A DNA stretch of 64,000 nt from Micromonospora sp. PLK6-60 (lineage in GTDB: Bacteria; Actinomycetota; Actinomycetes; Mycobacteriales; Micromonosporaceae). Each line of letters opens with the position of its first letter. Position 1 is the first letter of the stretch. The translations under genes and the position numbers were made by a program. Positions 1-8,898 of the stretch are shown piece after piece. Location of the stretch: NCBI RefSeq assembly GCF_019890675.1, contig NZ_JAIOAA010000015.1:1-64000 (forward strand), written 5' to 3'. Below the pieces are notes generated by a model. It did no database searches and had not been told where the DNA came from. It saw nothing but the letters and a program-made list of their open reading frames with translations.

Positions 1-28
1 CATCAACACCGGCACCGGCCGCTGCTGA
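1..28 (+). CDS. 3' end of an unidentified gene (partial)
   Basis: Reading from base 2, the frame gives eight residues (INTGTGRC) and then a TGA at 26-28. The rest of the gene lies outside the window. The only support is that the next gene starts about 60 bases later on the same strand, which leaves room for an upstream neighbour. No function can be given. Confidence 0.25.
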
Positions 29-85
29 GGCACCCGCGGGTGACCGGTCCTTCCCGCCGCTGCCGTGGTGAGCCAGCATGATCGG

Positions 86-733
86 ATGAGCACACTGACC
101 GGAGCGCAGATCGCCGCCGAGAACCTGACCGGCTGGACCTACCTGCTCGGTGCCCTGCACACCCGCATCCGGACCTCGGACTTCGCCACCGGACTGGCCG
201 TCGTCGACGCGATCGGCGCGGTGGCCGAGGAGGTGGACCACCACCCGGACCTGGACCTGCGGTACGTGCACGTGGACGTCCGGCTCACCAGCCACGACGT
301 GCGCGGGGTCAGCCGGCGCGACGTCCGGATGGCCCGGCGGATCGCCGCGATCGCCGCCGACGCCGGCGTCGAGTTGGAGTGCGCGAGCGTGTCCCGGCTG
401 GAACTGGCCCTGGACTCGCCGGCGTACCCGGCGGTGCTGCCGTTCTGGGGCGCGGTGCTGGGGCTGGCGCGGCCGGCCGAACCCGCCGACGAACTGCGCG
501 ACCCGGCCGGCGCGCTGCCCACCGTGTGGTTCCAGGAATCCGGCCACGAGGAGCCCCGGCAGCGGTGGCATCCTGACGTGTGGGTCGACCCGGCCCAGGT
601 CCGGCCGCGCATCGACGCGGCGCTCGCCGCCGGCGGCACCCTGGTCAGCGACGCGGGGGCGCCGAGTTTCTGGGTGCTCGCCGACCCGGAGGGCAACCGG
701 GTCTGCCTCTGCACCTGGCAGCGGCGCGACTGA
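86..733 (+). CDS. pterin-4a-carbinolamine dehydratase / VOC fusion protein
   Basis: A protein of about 215 aa with two domains. Residues 1-95 resemble 4a-hydroxytetrahydrobiopterin dehydratase: the HHPD motif, then a beta strand ending in TSHDVRG, then an RRD...MARRI helix, matching the family's HHP...TH..GG pattern with its active-site histidines. Residues about 105-215 resemble a glyoxalase/VOC half-module (FWGAVLGL near its start, DPEGNRVCL near its end). The ATG at 86 was chosen because it begins right at the conserved helix; a GTG at 65 would add seven residues. This fusion is familiar in actinomycetes, where the dehydratase part may recycle a pterin cofactor or act as a regulator. The substrate of the VOC part is unknown. 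No operon partner is visible. Confidence 0.8.
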   Translation: MSTLTGAQIAAENLTGWTYLLGALHTRIRTSDFATGLAVVDAIGAVAEEVDHHPDLDLRYVHVDVRLTSHDVRGVSRRDVRMARRIAAIAADAGVELECASVSRLELALDSPAYPAVLPFWGAVLGLARPAEPADELRDPAGALPTVWFQESGHEEPRQRWHPDVWVDPAQVRPRIDAALAAGGTLVSDAGAPSFWVLADPEGNRVCLCTWQRRD

Positions 734-901
734 GACCGGCCGCCGGCCGGCCGCAGCCGCCGCGAGGCGTCAGATAGTTGCCCCCGGCGCGGACCGGACC
801 GGCGACGGTCCGGAAAATGCCGGGCGAGCAGGCAACCGCCGGCCGGGGTCCCGCGTGACTAGGGGTACGACGGGCCCGGGGGCGGAACGGAGTGGGCACA
901 C

Positions 902-1399
902 ATGTCAGGTGAGGAAAGCTTCGACAGTTTCTATCGGGGCAGCCGGCAACGGCTGTACCAGTGCGTCTACGCCCTCACCGGAAACGCCGCCGAGGCGCAG
1001 GACGTGGTGCACGAGGCGTACGCGCGGGCGTGGCAGCGGTGGTCGACCGTCAGCGGGTACGCCGATCCGGAGGCGTGGGTGCGTACCGTCGCCCGCCGGG
1101 TGGCGGTGAGCCGCTGGCGGCGCGCCCGTTCGGCGTGGACCGCCCACCGCCGGCACGGGCCACCACCGGACGTGCCCGGTCCCAGCCCGGACTCGGTGGC
1201 GCTGGCCGGCGCGCTGGCCCAGCTGCCGATGCCGCAGCGCACCGCGCTGGTGCTGCACCACCTGGTCGGCCTGCCGGTGGCCGAGGTGGCGCGGGAGACC
1301 GGCGTGCCGGAGGGCACCGTCAAGGCCCGGCTGTCCCGGGGGCGCCGGGCCCTCGCCACCCTGCTCGAGGCAACACCCGCGGAGGCACACCATGTCTGA
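902..1399 (+). CDS. SigE-family RNA polymerase sigma factor
   Basis: A protein of 165 aa with the two-domain plan of a group 4 (ECF) sigma factor. Region 2 lies near residues 10-75 (helices LYQCVYALTG and AQDVVHEAYARAW, then the DPEAWVRTVARRVA segment for -10 recognition). Region 4 lies near 100-160, with the helix-turn-helix VAEVARETGVPEGTVKARL that reads the -35 element. The start has a GGAG ribosome site about 8 bases upstream. Its stop overlaps the start of the next gene by 8 bases, so the two are translationally coupled, which fits a sigma factor with its membrane-bound partner. The inducing signal is not visible. Confidence 0.88.
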   Translation: MSGEESFDSFYRGSRQRLYQCVYALTGNAAEAQDVVHEAYARAWQRWSTVSGYADPEAWVRTVARRVAVSRWRRARSAWTAHRRHGPPPDVPGPSPDSVALAGALAQLPMPQRTALVLHHLVGLPVAEVARETGVPEGTVKARLSRGRRALATLLEATPAEAHHV

Positions 1400-2285
1400 C
1401 CGGTTGGACGCGATGTTCGAGTCGCTGCACGGCGAGCGGGCACCGGGCCCGTTCGCCCCGCCGGAGGCGGTCCGCCGGCGCGGCCGGCAGCGTACCCGGC
1501 ACCAGGCGATGGCCGCCGGCCTGGCCGTGGTCGCGGTGACCGGCGCCGGCTTCGGCTGGGCCGGCCACCTGCGGCCGGTCGACCCCGCGCCGATCCCGGC
1601 CGCCAGCGGCACCACGGCGTCCACCCCGCCGGCCTCCGTCGGCCCGAGCCCGAGCGGCCCGGCCCGCGACGGCACCCCGTCCGCCGGCCCCCGCCCGACC
1701 GGGACCGGCCGGCCCGACGCCACCCCGGCGACGCTGAGCGACCTGCGGCTGCGCGCCGAGGATCTCGGCCCCGGCGCCTGGCGTCCCCGCCCGCCGACCG
1801 AGCCGTTCTCCGGTGACACCTGGCGGTGGGCCGACCTCTGCCCGTTGTACCGCAGCGCCGACTACCCGTCCCTGGCGCACCAGGCCGAGCTCGACGTCAC
1901 CGGGTTCACCACCGGCAAGAGCTACCTCTACGAGCACCTGCACCGGTACGCCGACGGCTGGGGGCCGCGTGCCTTCGCCGACGTGCGCCGGGTGGTGGAC
2001 CGGTGCACCACCACCGCCACGACGCCGCCGACCGCCCCGGGCTCGCCGGAGACTCGCACCCTGGTGGTGCGGGACCGCGACTTCGCCGGGGACGAGGCGG
2101 TGCTGGTCCGCGAGGAGCAGACGTACTACGAGGGTGAGGTGCTGGCCCGCGACCCGCTGGTGACGTTGACCGCGGCGGTCCGGGTCGGCGACCGGGTCGC
2201 CACCGTGATCTTCTCGCCGGACTGGGACGAGGCGTACGCCCGGGAGGTGACCCGCGCCGCGGCGCAGCGACTCGCGGCGGGGTGA
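1392..2285 (+). CDS. membrane-anchored protein coupled to the sigma factor (possible anti-sigma factor)
   Basis: A protein of 297 aa. A short charged N-terminus (residues 1-38) is followed by one hydrophobic segment (about 39-58), a long Pro/Ser/Thr/Gly-rich stretch (about 58-110) and a globular C-terminal domain containing two Cys. The order cytoplasmic stub, one membrane span, extracytoplasmic linker and sensor-like domain, plus the 8-base overlap with the sigma gene, suggests it modulates the sigma factor. No zinc-binding HxxxCxxC anti-sigma motif is seen, so this role is inferred from context alone. The ATG at 1392 follows a GGAGG site. It could equally be an unrelated surface protein co-expressed with the sigma factor. 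Confidence 0.7.
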   Translation: MSDRLDAMFESLHGERAPGPFAPPEAVRRRGRQRTRHQAMAAGLAVVAVTGAGFGWAGHLRPVDPAPIPAASGTTASTPPASVGPSPSGPARDGTPSAGPRPTGTGRPDATPATLSDLRLRAEDLGPGAWRPRPPTEPFSGDTWRWADLCPLYRSADYPSLAHQAELDVTGFTTGKSYLYEHLHRYADGWGPRAFADVRRVVDRCTTTATTPPTAPGSPETRTLVVRDRDFAGDEAVLVREEQTYYEGEVLARDPLVTLTAAVRVGDRVATVIFSPDWDEAYAREVTRAAAQRLAAG

Positions 2286-2599
2286 GTGGTGGCGGGCCCG
2301 GCGGGGGCGGGTGCGCCGCCGGGTCAACGCCCGGCGCTGTCGGACCAGCGACAGTTGCGAACGGCTGACCGGACGTTGACGTGCGGCTGACCGCCCGGTG
2401 CCCGGACGCCGAAGAGTCCGGTCCCATCGGCCGACGGCACGATGACCGAACGGCGTCGCGGTTCGTTGAATGGTGCTGACAGCCGCCCCTGCCCGCGGGT
2501 CCGGGGCGCGGCCCGTTGCCGAGGTGGTCCGGCCAGCACGCCGGACCCCGAGGGCACCGCCGCGCCACCCGCGTCGGCCACCTCTTCCCTGGAGGCACC
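2286..2599 (+). other. gene-free gap, 5' region of the FAD oxidoreductase gene
   Basis: This 314-base gap contains no supportable gene. It holds GC-rich inverted segments near 2290-2335, which may end transcription of the sigma-factor operon, and then the leader of the next gene. A TTGACG at 2375-2380 resembles a -35 element, but no convincing -10 box sits 17-18 bases after it. The last bases carry the GGAGG ribosome site for the GTG start at 2600. Confidence 0.4.
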
Positions 2600-3976
2600 G
2601 TGAACCAGCGTCCCGCGCGGCTCTTCGCGCGCATCGGCGAGGCCCGGCCCGCCGCCGCACCCCGCGTCGTGCTCGGGCGGGCGGTCGTCCTGGGCGCGAG
2701 CGTGGCCGGGCTGCTGGCCGCCCGGGTGCTCGCCGACCACGCGCAGAGCGTGCTGATCCTGGACCGGGACGAGGTCGGTCCCGGCGCCGAGCCCCGCCCG
2801 GGCGTGCCGCAGGGCACCCAGATGCACGTCCTGCTGCCCGCCGGCCGGGAGCAGATCGAGCGGCTGTTCCCCGGTTTCTCCCGCCAGGCCCTCGCCGAGG
2901 GGGCGTCGCTGGCCTCCGCCGACGCGCGGCGCAGCTATCACGACGGGCGGCGCAAGGTCCGCGGCTCGGACGTCGACATGATCGCGGCCAGCCGGCCGTT
3001 CCTGGAGGATCTGGTCCGGCGGCGCACCCTGGAACTGCCGAACGTCACCGTCGCGCGGGGCCGGGCCACCGGCCTGGAGTGCGACGCCACCGCCGTCACC
3101 GGGGTCCGGTACGCCGACGACACCGGCCCGGCCGTCGCCCCCGCCGACTTCGTGGTGGACGCGACCGGCCGGTCCAGCCGGCTCGGCGACTGGCTGGAAC
3201 AGGCCGGCTGGGAACGCCCGCCGCTGCGCCGGCTGGCCATCAACCTGAACTACGCCACGGCGCTGTTCCGGCGCACCGAGGCGAACCCGACGCCGAACGC
3301 GGTGCTGGCCGGGTGCAGCGCCGAGGCCGGCGGCGACGTGGCCGGGGCGGGCCTGTCCGCGATCGAGGGCGACCGGTGGATCGTGATGCTCGGCGGGTAC
3401 GGCGACTGCCGGCCCGGCCGGGACGCGGACGACCTCATCCGGCGCTGCCGGGAGGACTTCCCGCCGGAGTTCGGCCGGGTGGTGCGCAACGAGCTGATCG
3501 GCGAGGTCCGCACCTACCGGCAGGCCGACAGCCGGCGCCGGGACTTCCACCGGCTGACCCGGGTGCCGGGTGGCCTGGTGGCGGTCGGCGACGCGGTCGC
3601 CTCGTTCAACCCGATCTACGGCCAGGGCATGTCGTCGGCGGCCCTGCACGCCGCCTGCCTGTCGGCGTACCTGCGCTCCGGGGCCGACCCGCGCGGCCCG
3701 GCGCGGGGGTTCTTCGCCCTGCAACAGGTGATCGTGGACGCCGCCTGGGGGATGTCCACCTCGGCCGACCTCGCCCGGCCCTCGGTGTCCGCGCCGCGGC
3801 CCCGCGGCTACCGGCTGTCCCGCTGGGCCAGCAACGAGATCGTCCGCGCCTCGATCAGCGACCCGGTGACCGCCCGGCGCTTCGACGCGGTGGTCGAGAT
3901 GCGCCGGCATCCCAGCACGCTGGCCAGCCCCGCGGTGCTGGCCCGCGCGGTCCGGGTGAACCGGTCGCACCGCTGA
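2600..3976 (+). CDS. FAD-dependent oxidoreductase / monooxygenase-like flavoprotein
   Basis: A protein of 458 aa. The GTG start at 2600 follows a GGAGG at 2591-2594. Near the N-terminus the segment AVVLGASVAGLLAARVL is the FAD-binding Rossmann turn, and it is followed by ILDRDE, whose acid contacts the ribose. A central VDATGRSSRLGDWL matches the second nucleotide-binding segment. Near residue 335, GDAVASFNPIYGQGMSSA is the family GD motif that contacts the flavin pyrophosphate. This plan is shared by geranylgeranyl reductase-like and aromatic-hydroxylase-like flavoproteins. No obvious partner gene or substrate clue is nearby. A lipid or polyketide substrate is possible but not shown. Confidence 0.8.
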   Translation: MNQRPARLFARIGEARPAAAPRVVLGRAVVLGASVAGLLAARVLADHAQSVLILDRDEVGPGAEPRPGVPQGTQMHVLLPAGREQIERLFPGFSRQALAEGASLASADARRSYHDGRRKVRGSDVDMIAASRPFLEDLVRRRTLELPNVTVARGRATGLECDATAVTGVRYADDTGPAVAPADFVVDATGRSSRLGDWLEQAGWERPPLRRLAINLNYATALFRRTEANPTPNAVLAGCSAEAGGDVAGAGLSAIEGDRWIVMLGGYGDCRPGRDADDLIRRCREDFPPEFGRVVRNELIGEVRTYRQADSRRRDFHRLTRVPGGLVAVGDAVASFNPIYGQGMSSAALHAACLSAYLRSGADPRGPARGFFALQQVIVDAAWGMSTSADLARPSVSAPRPRGYRLSRWASNEIVRASISDPVTARRFDAVVEMRRHPSTLASPAVLARAVRVNRSHR

Positions 3977-3999
3977 CGGCCGCCGTCGCACCCCGCCGG

Positions 4000-4005
4000 T
4001 ACGGT
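4000..4005 (+). promoter_or_regulatory. -10 box for a leaderless mmcQ-like transcript
   Basis: TACGGT ends six bases before the ATG at 4012 and no ribosome site separates them. This is the TANNNT-N6-start arrangement of leaderless actinobacterial mRNAs. Confidence 0.55.
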
Positions 4006-4011
4006 CCGGAC

Positions 4012-4352
4012 ATGGTCACCGTCGCCGACGTGCGGGCCCTGACCCGGACGCTGCCCCGCACCAGCGAGCACCTGATCCGGGACCGGGTCAAGTTCCGGGT
4101 CGGCGCGATCGTCTACGTCGCGTTCTCCCGCGACGAGACCACCATGGGTTCGGCTACCCGAAGGAGGAACGAGCCGCGCTGGTCGCCACCGAGCCGGAGC
4201 TGTTCTTCCTGCCCGGCGCGTCGGACCTGCGCTTCCACTGGGTCTGCTGCCACCTCGACCGGCTCGACCACGACCGGATGACCGAGCTGGTCTGCGAGGC
4301 GTGGCGGATGGTGGTGCCGAAGTTCCTGGCCCGGCAGCGGCTGGGCGACTGA
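4012..4352 (+). pseudogene. MmcQ/YjbR-family protein, interrupted by a one-base frameshift
   Basis: The first 45 codons read MVTVADVRAL... up to DETTMG, an intact MmcQ/YjbR N-terminus. At the GGG run 4146-4148 the frame breaks. The homologous continuation (FGYPKEERAALV ... ELFFLPGASDLRFHW, then WVCCHLDRLD and a C-terminus ending RQRLGD) is found in the +2 frame to the TGA at 4350-4352. The span is 341 bases, one short of 114 codons, so a single missing base, probably a G, explains it. MmcQ/YjbR proteins are small CyaY-like folds of uncertain role. Either the gene was recently inactivated or the base is a sequencing error in a homopolymer. Conservation of both halves favours a very recent event or an error. 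Confidence 0.85.
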
Positions 4353-4358
4353 CCGCCG

Positions 4359-5183
4359 TCAGGGCTTGCGGGCCAGCCCCGCCCAGTAATAGGCGGCCTG
4401 CGGGTCGGCGGGCGGCTCCCCGTCCGGGCGCCAGGCCAGCACCGGCGTCAGCCCCGGCTCCACCAGCTCCCAGCCGGCGAAGAACCGCTGCACCTCGTCC
4501 CGGGTCCGCGCCACCAGCGTCATCCCGGCCTGCCGGGCCGCGGCGACCGCCGTGCCCACCGCCTCCGGGTTGAAGTCCTGGGTGGGGTGGGTGATCGCCA
4601 GGTAGCTGCCCGACGGCAGCGCCTCGGTCAGCTCCCGCAGCGTGGCGGCCGGGTCCTCCTCGTCGGCGATCAGCATGAGGATCGCGATCAGGGTGAGGGC
4701 CACCGGGCGGGTCAGGTCCAGCGTCTCGGCGAGCCCGGGGTGGTCGAGGATGCTGCGCGGCCGGCGCAGGTCGGCGTCCACGTACGCGCTGCGCCCCTCG
4801 GGCGTGCTCACCATCAGCGCCCGGGAGTGCGCCAGCACCACCGGGTCGTTGTCGACATACACCACCCGGGTCTCCGGGGCGATCGACTGGGCCACCTCGT
4901 GCAGGTTGGGGCGGGTGGGGATGCCGGCGCCGATGTCCAGGAACTGCCGGACGCCCTGCTCGACGACCAGGTGTCGGGCCACCCGGTGCACGAACCGCCG
5001 GTTCTCCTTGGCCATCGCCGGCAGCGTCGGGATCGCCTCGGTCATCGCCGCGCCCATGGCCCGGTCGACGGCGAAGTTGTCCTTGCCGCCGAGCCAGTAG
5101 TCGTAGACCCGCGCCGAGTGCGGCACGGTGGCGTCCACCGCGGGTGCCTCCGCCTGCGCGTGCTGCTGCCCGTTCTCGGTCAC
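4359..5183 (-). CDS. SAM-dependent methyltransferase (S-adenosyl methyltransferase family, DUF574 type)
   Basis: A protein of 274 aa. The GTG at 5183 was chosen because a GGAGGGGG site lies five bases upstream; an ATG at 5210 would place that site inside the gene. The N-terminal ARVYDYWLGGKDNFAVDR, the loop VRQFLDIGAGIPTRPNLHEVA (SAM-binding) and VVYVDNDPVVLAHSRALM (acidic residue for the SAM ribose) are hallmarks of this actinobacteria-rich family. The substrate is unknown for most members. A minus-strand TACTGT at about 5212-5217 may be its -10 box. It meets the frameshifted gene tail-to-tail with only six bases between. Confidence 0.85.
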   Translation of the reverse strand: MTENGQQHAQAEAPAVDATVPHSARVYDYWLGGKDNFAVDRAMGAAMTEAIPTLPAMAKENRRFVHRVARHLVVEQGVRQFLDIGAGIPTRPNLHEVAQSIAPETRVVYVDNDPVVLAHSRALMVSTPEGRSAYVDADLRRPRSILDHPGLAETLDLTRPVALTLIAILMLIADEEDPAATLRELTEALPSGSYLAITHPTQDFNPEAVGTAVAAARQAGMTLVARTRDEVQRFFAGWELVEPGLTPVLAWRPDGEPPADPQAAYYWAGLARKP

Positions 5184-5236
5184 CGTGCGCCCCCTCCGTC
5201 GTGGCTCCACAGTAGAGGACGGAAGGCGCCGGCGGT

Positions 5237-5273
5237 GTCGGGGGAGCGACCCGGATCGGGCCGCTCCCCCGAC
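5237..5273 (-). terminator. hairpin terminator of the carboxypeptidase gene
   Basis: A perfect 12-bp stem (5237-5248 with 5262-5273, GTCGGGGGAGCG paired with CGCTCCCCCGAC) lies just after the minus-strand stop at 5279. It has no clear U tract, as is usual in this group. Confidence 0.65.
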
Positions 5274-5278
5274 GGGGA

Positions 5279-8116
5279 TCAGCCGACCAGGGACCGCAGC
5301 GGGATCCCTGCGTCGTGCAGCGCCCGGACCAGGTCACCCAGGTACGGGTGCTCGTCGGCCTGGAGGCCGTCCGGGTTGGGGATCACCAGGTACGCCGAGC
5401 CGCCCAGCACCGAGGTGCGCGCCTCGTCGGTGAAGCCGGCGACCAGGTCGCGGGTGCGGGCCAGGTCGGCGGCCGCCACCTCGACGGTGATCGGGCGCCA
5501 CTCGCCACCCAGGTTCTCCGGTGCCGGGGCGGCCGCGGCGGCGACCCGCGCCGGGTCGATCAGCGCCGGGTCGGCCTGCGCGGTGGCGGCCCGGGCCGTG
5601 GCGGCCCGCGCCACCGGCGCACCGGCCGTCGGGGCGAGCAGCGCGTTGGCCACCAGGTGCTGGCCGCTCTCGTTGTACGCCCGGAACAGCGGGTTGAACG
5701 CGAACAGCACCGCCCGACCGGCCCCGGTCGGCTCGTCCACCAGCGCGGTCGTGCCCTTGAGCAGGTCCGCCCGGGTGGTGTAGCCGTTGGCCCAGAAGGT
5801 GCCGCCGGTCGGGTAGCTCAGCACGTTGGTGCCGGTGGTGCTCGCCCGCAGGATCGGGTCGCCGTTGTTGAACTCGAAGTCCTCCGCCGGGCGGCCCAGC
5901 GCGACCGGGCTGGCGTGGTCCACGTCGACCCGCAGGTGCGAGCCGATCATGCGGTAGTCGGCCGGCTTGGTCACCTCGGTGGTGGAGGTGAGACCCGCCG
6001 CCCGGGCCAGCCGGGTGCCCTCGTTGCGCAGCCCGACGTAGGTGTGGCCGGCGGCGATCCAGGCCCGCAGGTTCGCCTGTCCCTGCGCGGTGAGCCCGCC
6101 GTTGCTGCTGCTGCCGTCCGGCACGACCAGCACCGTACGGTCGGTGAACGCGGGGGTGTTGTTGTTGATGTCCGCAGTGGTCACCGGCTTCAGGTCCAGC
6201 CCCCAGCGCTTGCCGAGCACGTACCGGGTCTCGCCGTGCGAGCCGGAGGTGAGCGAGATGCCCGTGCCGCCGAACAGCCCGACGTCGGGCCGGGTGAGCG
6301 GGCTGCCCTCGGCCGGCGCCGCGTTCGGCTCCAGCGTGATGCCGGCGGACTGGGCCAGCCGGTCCAGCTCCGGAGTCAGGCTCTTCGCCGCGAGCCCGAC
6401 CACGCCGCTGTCCAGGTCGCGCACCAGCGGCACGCCCCGGTTGAGCAGCTGGAAGGTCAGCTCGGCGGCGGCGGCCGAGTCGAGCGGGTAACGGTACGAG
6501 CCCTTCGCGCCCGCCGCGTACGGCTTGCCGCCGTCCATCTTGCGCACCAGCCGGGCCAGCGGGCGGACGTCGTCAGCGGTCCAGAGCGCGTTGACCCCCA
6601 TCAGCAGCGGGTTGCTCCAGGACGACACGTCGTAGAAGTAGGGGAACGGGGTGTACGGGTCCTCGCCCATGATCGCCTGGATCCAGTGCTTCTGCGGCTG
6701 GTCCATCGGGATCCAGTAGGTGCCCTCCGGCACGGTCGTGCCGGTGGCGCTGCGCCCGCCGAAGATCCGCGCGGTGGGCAGCGTGGTCGGCTTGCTGACC
6801 TCGTACACCTCGACGTCCATCCGGCGCAGCCGGTCGACCAGCCGGCGGACGTCGCCGAGCTGCCGGTCCGGCAGCAGGAAGTAGGACCGGACCTGCACGT
6901 CGGGCACCGGGAACTGGACCGTGTTGGTGGGCTGCACCACCTCGTTCGGCTCCAGCACGCCGGTCTTGCCCTGGGCGAGCGCGTCCGTCCAGATCTTGAA
7001 GTAGCCGGTCAGCACCTCGCGCTTGTTGGCCGCGGCCCAGCCGAGCGTGGACCACTGGGTGTGGAACTGCTGCTGCACCCGGTCGGCCACCGCCGAGGAA
7101 CTGCCCTTCTCGAACGTCATGCCGGCCGCGCCGAAGCCGGCGGCCGGCACGGTGTCGCCGTAACCCATGAAGAACAGGTCGTAGGTGGAGTAGTTGAAGT
7201 AGCACTCGGTGGTCACCGCGCCGCCGCAGGCGCCGTTGTAGCCGAAGCCAGCCTTGTTGGCCTCGCCGATCCGGTTGATCCAGTCCACCGGCTCGTTGGC
7301 GATCTCGTGGTGGATCGGGTCGGCGTTCGGCGGGAAGAAGTACTGCCGGCCGCCCATCTCGTGGGCGTCGATGAACACCTGCGGCGGGTACTGCCGCATC
7401 AGCTCGATCTTGCCGTCGGTCTCCTGCTGGGTGCGGGCGAACCAGTCCCGGTTCATGTCGAAGCCGTACTCGTTCTGCCGACGGTTGGCGTCGCGGCCGT
7501 CCGGGTTCTGGGTCGGCACGATGACGGTGACCAGATTGTCGTTGCGCTCGGCCACCTCGCAGGACAGGCCGGCGGCCAGCTCGTACAGGGTCTTCAGGGC
7601 GGCGTCCGCGCCGCTCTTCTCCCCGCCGTGGACGTTGCCGGCCACCCAGACGATGGCCGGGCCGTCCTCGGCGATCTTCTCGGCCTTCTTCGCGGTGATC
7701 CGGCGCGGGTCGCGCAGGTCGCGGATGTCCTCGGCGATCTTGCGCAGGGTGGCGGGCTGCACGTTGCCCTCGGCGGAGACCACCGCGTACGGCAGCTCCT
7801 GGCCGAGCACGCTGGTGGTCATCACCCCGCTCACCACCCGGTCGGAGGCGGCGTCGACGGCGCGCAGGTAGGTGCGGATCTCGTCGTTGGTGACCAGGCG
7901 TTCCTGGCCGAGGCCGAGCGGGAAGCCGAGCCCGGACTCCGGGCTGGGCACGGTGGACAGTCGGGCGGTCGGGTCGGTCACGCAACCGGCGGTCTCCGGT
8001 GCGGCCCCGGCGGGCGTGCCGCCGAGCAGGGCCACGGAGCCGGTGATCAGGAGGAGGGTTGTGGCGCCCGCGAGGCGCCGTCGGTTGGCGCGCAGCGGGT
8101 TTCGGATCGGGGGCAT
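5279..8116 (-). CDS. secreted M14-family zinc carboxypeptidase, large form
   Basis: A protein of 945 aa, started at the ATG 8116, where an N-terminal basic stretch (NRRRLAG) and hydrophobic core (TTLLLITGSVALL) ending near AGAAPETAG form a signal peptide. The catalytic domain follows: zinc ligands His163 and Glu166 in GNVHGGEKSG, the NPDGRDANRR...MNRDW substrate-binding segment near 204-225, and the third ligand His252 in IDAHEMGGRQYFF. It is much longer than the roughly 400 aa of a simple M14 enzyme; the remaining 500 residues probably form a GATase-like or beta-rich domain seen in similar actinobacterial proteins. It acts outside the cell on peptide C-termini. It has its own promoter and terminator and no operon partner. 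Confidence 0.88.
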   Translation of the reverse strand: MPPIRNPLRANRRRLAGATTLLLITGSVALLGGTPAGAAPETAGCVTDPTARLSTVPSPESGLGFPLGLGQERLVTNDEIRTYLRAVDAASDRVVSGVMTTSVLGQELPYAVVSAEGNVQPATLRKIAEDIRDLRDPRRITAKKAEKIAEDGPAIVWVAGNVHGGEKSGADAALKTLYELAAGLSCEVAERNDNLVTVIVPTQNPDGRDANRRQNEYGFDMNRDWFARTQQETDGKIELMRQYPPQVFIDAHEMGGRQYFFPPNADPIHHEIANEPVDWINRIGEANKAGFGYNGACGGAVTTECYFNYSTYDLFFMGYGDTVPAAGFGAAGMTFEKGSSSAVADRVQQQFHTQWSTLGWAAANKREVLTGYFKIWTDALAQGKTGVLEPNEVVQPTNTVQFPVPDVQVRSYFLLPDRQLGDVRRLVDRLRRMDVEVYEVSKPTTLPTARIFGGRSATGTTVPEGTYWIPMDQPQKHWIQAIMGEDPYTPFPYFYDVSSWSNPLLMGVNALWTADDVRPLARLVRKMDGGKPYAAGAKGSYRYPLDSAAAAELTFQLLNRGVPLVRDLDSGVVGLAAKSLTPELDRLAQSAGITLEPNAAPAEGSPLTRPDVGLFGGTGISLTSGSHGETRYVLGKRWGLDLKPVTTADINNNTPAFTDRTVLVVPDGSSSNGGLTAQGQANLRAWIAAGHTYVGLRNEGTRLARAAGLTSTTEVTKPADYRMIGSHLRVDVDHASPVALGRPAEDFEFNNGDPILRASTTGTNVLSYPTGGTFWANGYTTRADLLKGTTALVDEPTGAGRAVLFAFNPLFRAYNESGQHLVANALLAPTAGAPVARAATARAATAQADPALIDPARVAAAAAPAPENLGGEWRPITVEVAAADLARTRDLVAGFTDEARTSVLGGSAYLVIPNPDGLQADEHPYLGDLVRALHDAGIPLRSLVG

Positions 8117-8172
8117 GTGTCGACTCGTTCCTCGCCGGGTGAGAGGCGGGTCCGGGGGATGAGGGTGCCCGG

Positions 8173-8202
8173 AGCGTATGAGCTGCGGTTTCACATGGTC
8201 AA
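8173..8202 (-). promoter_or_regulatory. promoter of the M14 carboxypeptidase gene
   Basis: On the minus strand, TTGACC (8202-8197) and TACGCT (8178-8173) are separated by 18 bases, close to the vegetative consensus. The predicted start site leaves a leader of about 50 bases before the ATG at 8116. The surrounding bases 8190-8230 are unusually AT-rich for this DNA. Confidence 0.65.
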
Positions 8203-8253
8203 GATAGAAACCGGTCAGCAAAAGTTGCGGGATGGCGGCACCCGGCGACCGGT

Positions 8254-8898
8254 TCAGGCCCGGTTCTCCCACCCCCACGCCGCGATCTCCACCCGGTTGC
8301 GCGCTCCCAGCTTCGTCCCGATCGCGGACAGGTGGCTCTTCACCGTGCTCAACGAGATGAACAGTTCCGCCGCGATCTCCTGGTTGGTGCGGCCCCGGGC
8401 CACCGCCGCCACCACCTCCAGCTCCCGCTCCGACAGCGGCCGGGCCGGTGGCCGGCGGGCGGCCGCGCCGGCCGGGGTCAGCCGCCGCAGCAGCCGTACG
8501 GTCACCGAGGGGGAGACCAGGGCGTCGCCCGCGTACGCCGCCCGGACCGCCTCCACCAGCAGGGCCGGGCCGGCGTCCTTGAGGATGAACCCGACCGCGC
8601 CGGTGCGCAGCGCGCCGTAGACGTACTCGTCGAGGTCGAAGGTGGTCACCACGACCACCCGCATCGGGTCGGCGGCGCCCGGCCCGGCCAGGGCGCGGGT
8701 CACCGCCAGCCCGTCCAGCCGGGGCATCCGGATGTCCACCAGGCAGACGTCCGGGCGCAGCCGGCGGGCGTCGGCGATCGCGGCCACCCCGTCGGCCGCC
8801 TCGGCCACCACCGCGATGTCCGGCTGGTCCTCCAGGATCAGGCGCAGCCCACTTCGTACCATCGCCTGGTCGTCGGCGATCAGCACCCGGATGGTCAC
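8254..8898 (-). CDS. NarL/LuxR-type response regulator
   Basis: A protein of 214 aa. The receiver domain (1-120) has the acidic pair in LIADDQAM, the phospho-acceptor Asp in VCLVDIRMPRLDG, the conserved Thr in VVVVTTFD and the Lys in FILKDAG. The C-terminal LuxR helix-turn-helix lies near 150-210 (LSERELEVVAAVARGRTNQEIAAEL...STVKSHL). The GTG start overlaps the kinase stop by four bases (GTGA), so the pair is translationally coupled. It should bind DNA once phosphorylated by the kinase. Target genes are not shown; the divergently arranged importer at 10.4-13.7 kb is only a positional candidate. Confidence 0.92.
   Translation of the reverse strand: MTIRVLIADDQAMVRSGLRLILEDQPDIAVVAEAADGVAAIADARRLRPDVCLVDIRMPRLDGLAVTRALAGPGAADPMRVVVVTTFDLDEYVYGALRTGAVGFILKDAGPALLVEAVRAAYAGDALVSPSVTVRLLRRLTPAGAAARRPPARPLSERELEVVAAVARGRTNQEIAAELFISLSTVKSHLSAIGTKLGARNRVEIAAWGWENRA

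Noticed and set aside
5315..8620. A 1101-codon plus-strand frame opposite the carboxypeptidase
   Set aside because: It is antisense to the M14 gene, with His/Val/Arg/Gly-rich shadow composition and no motifs.
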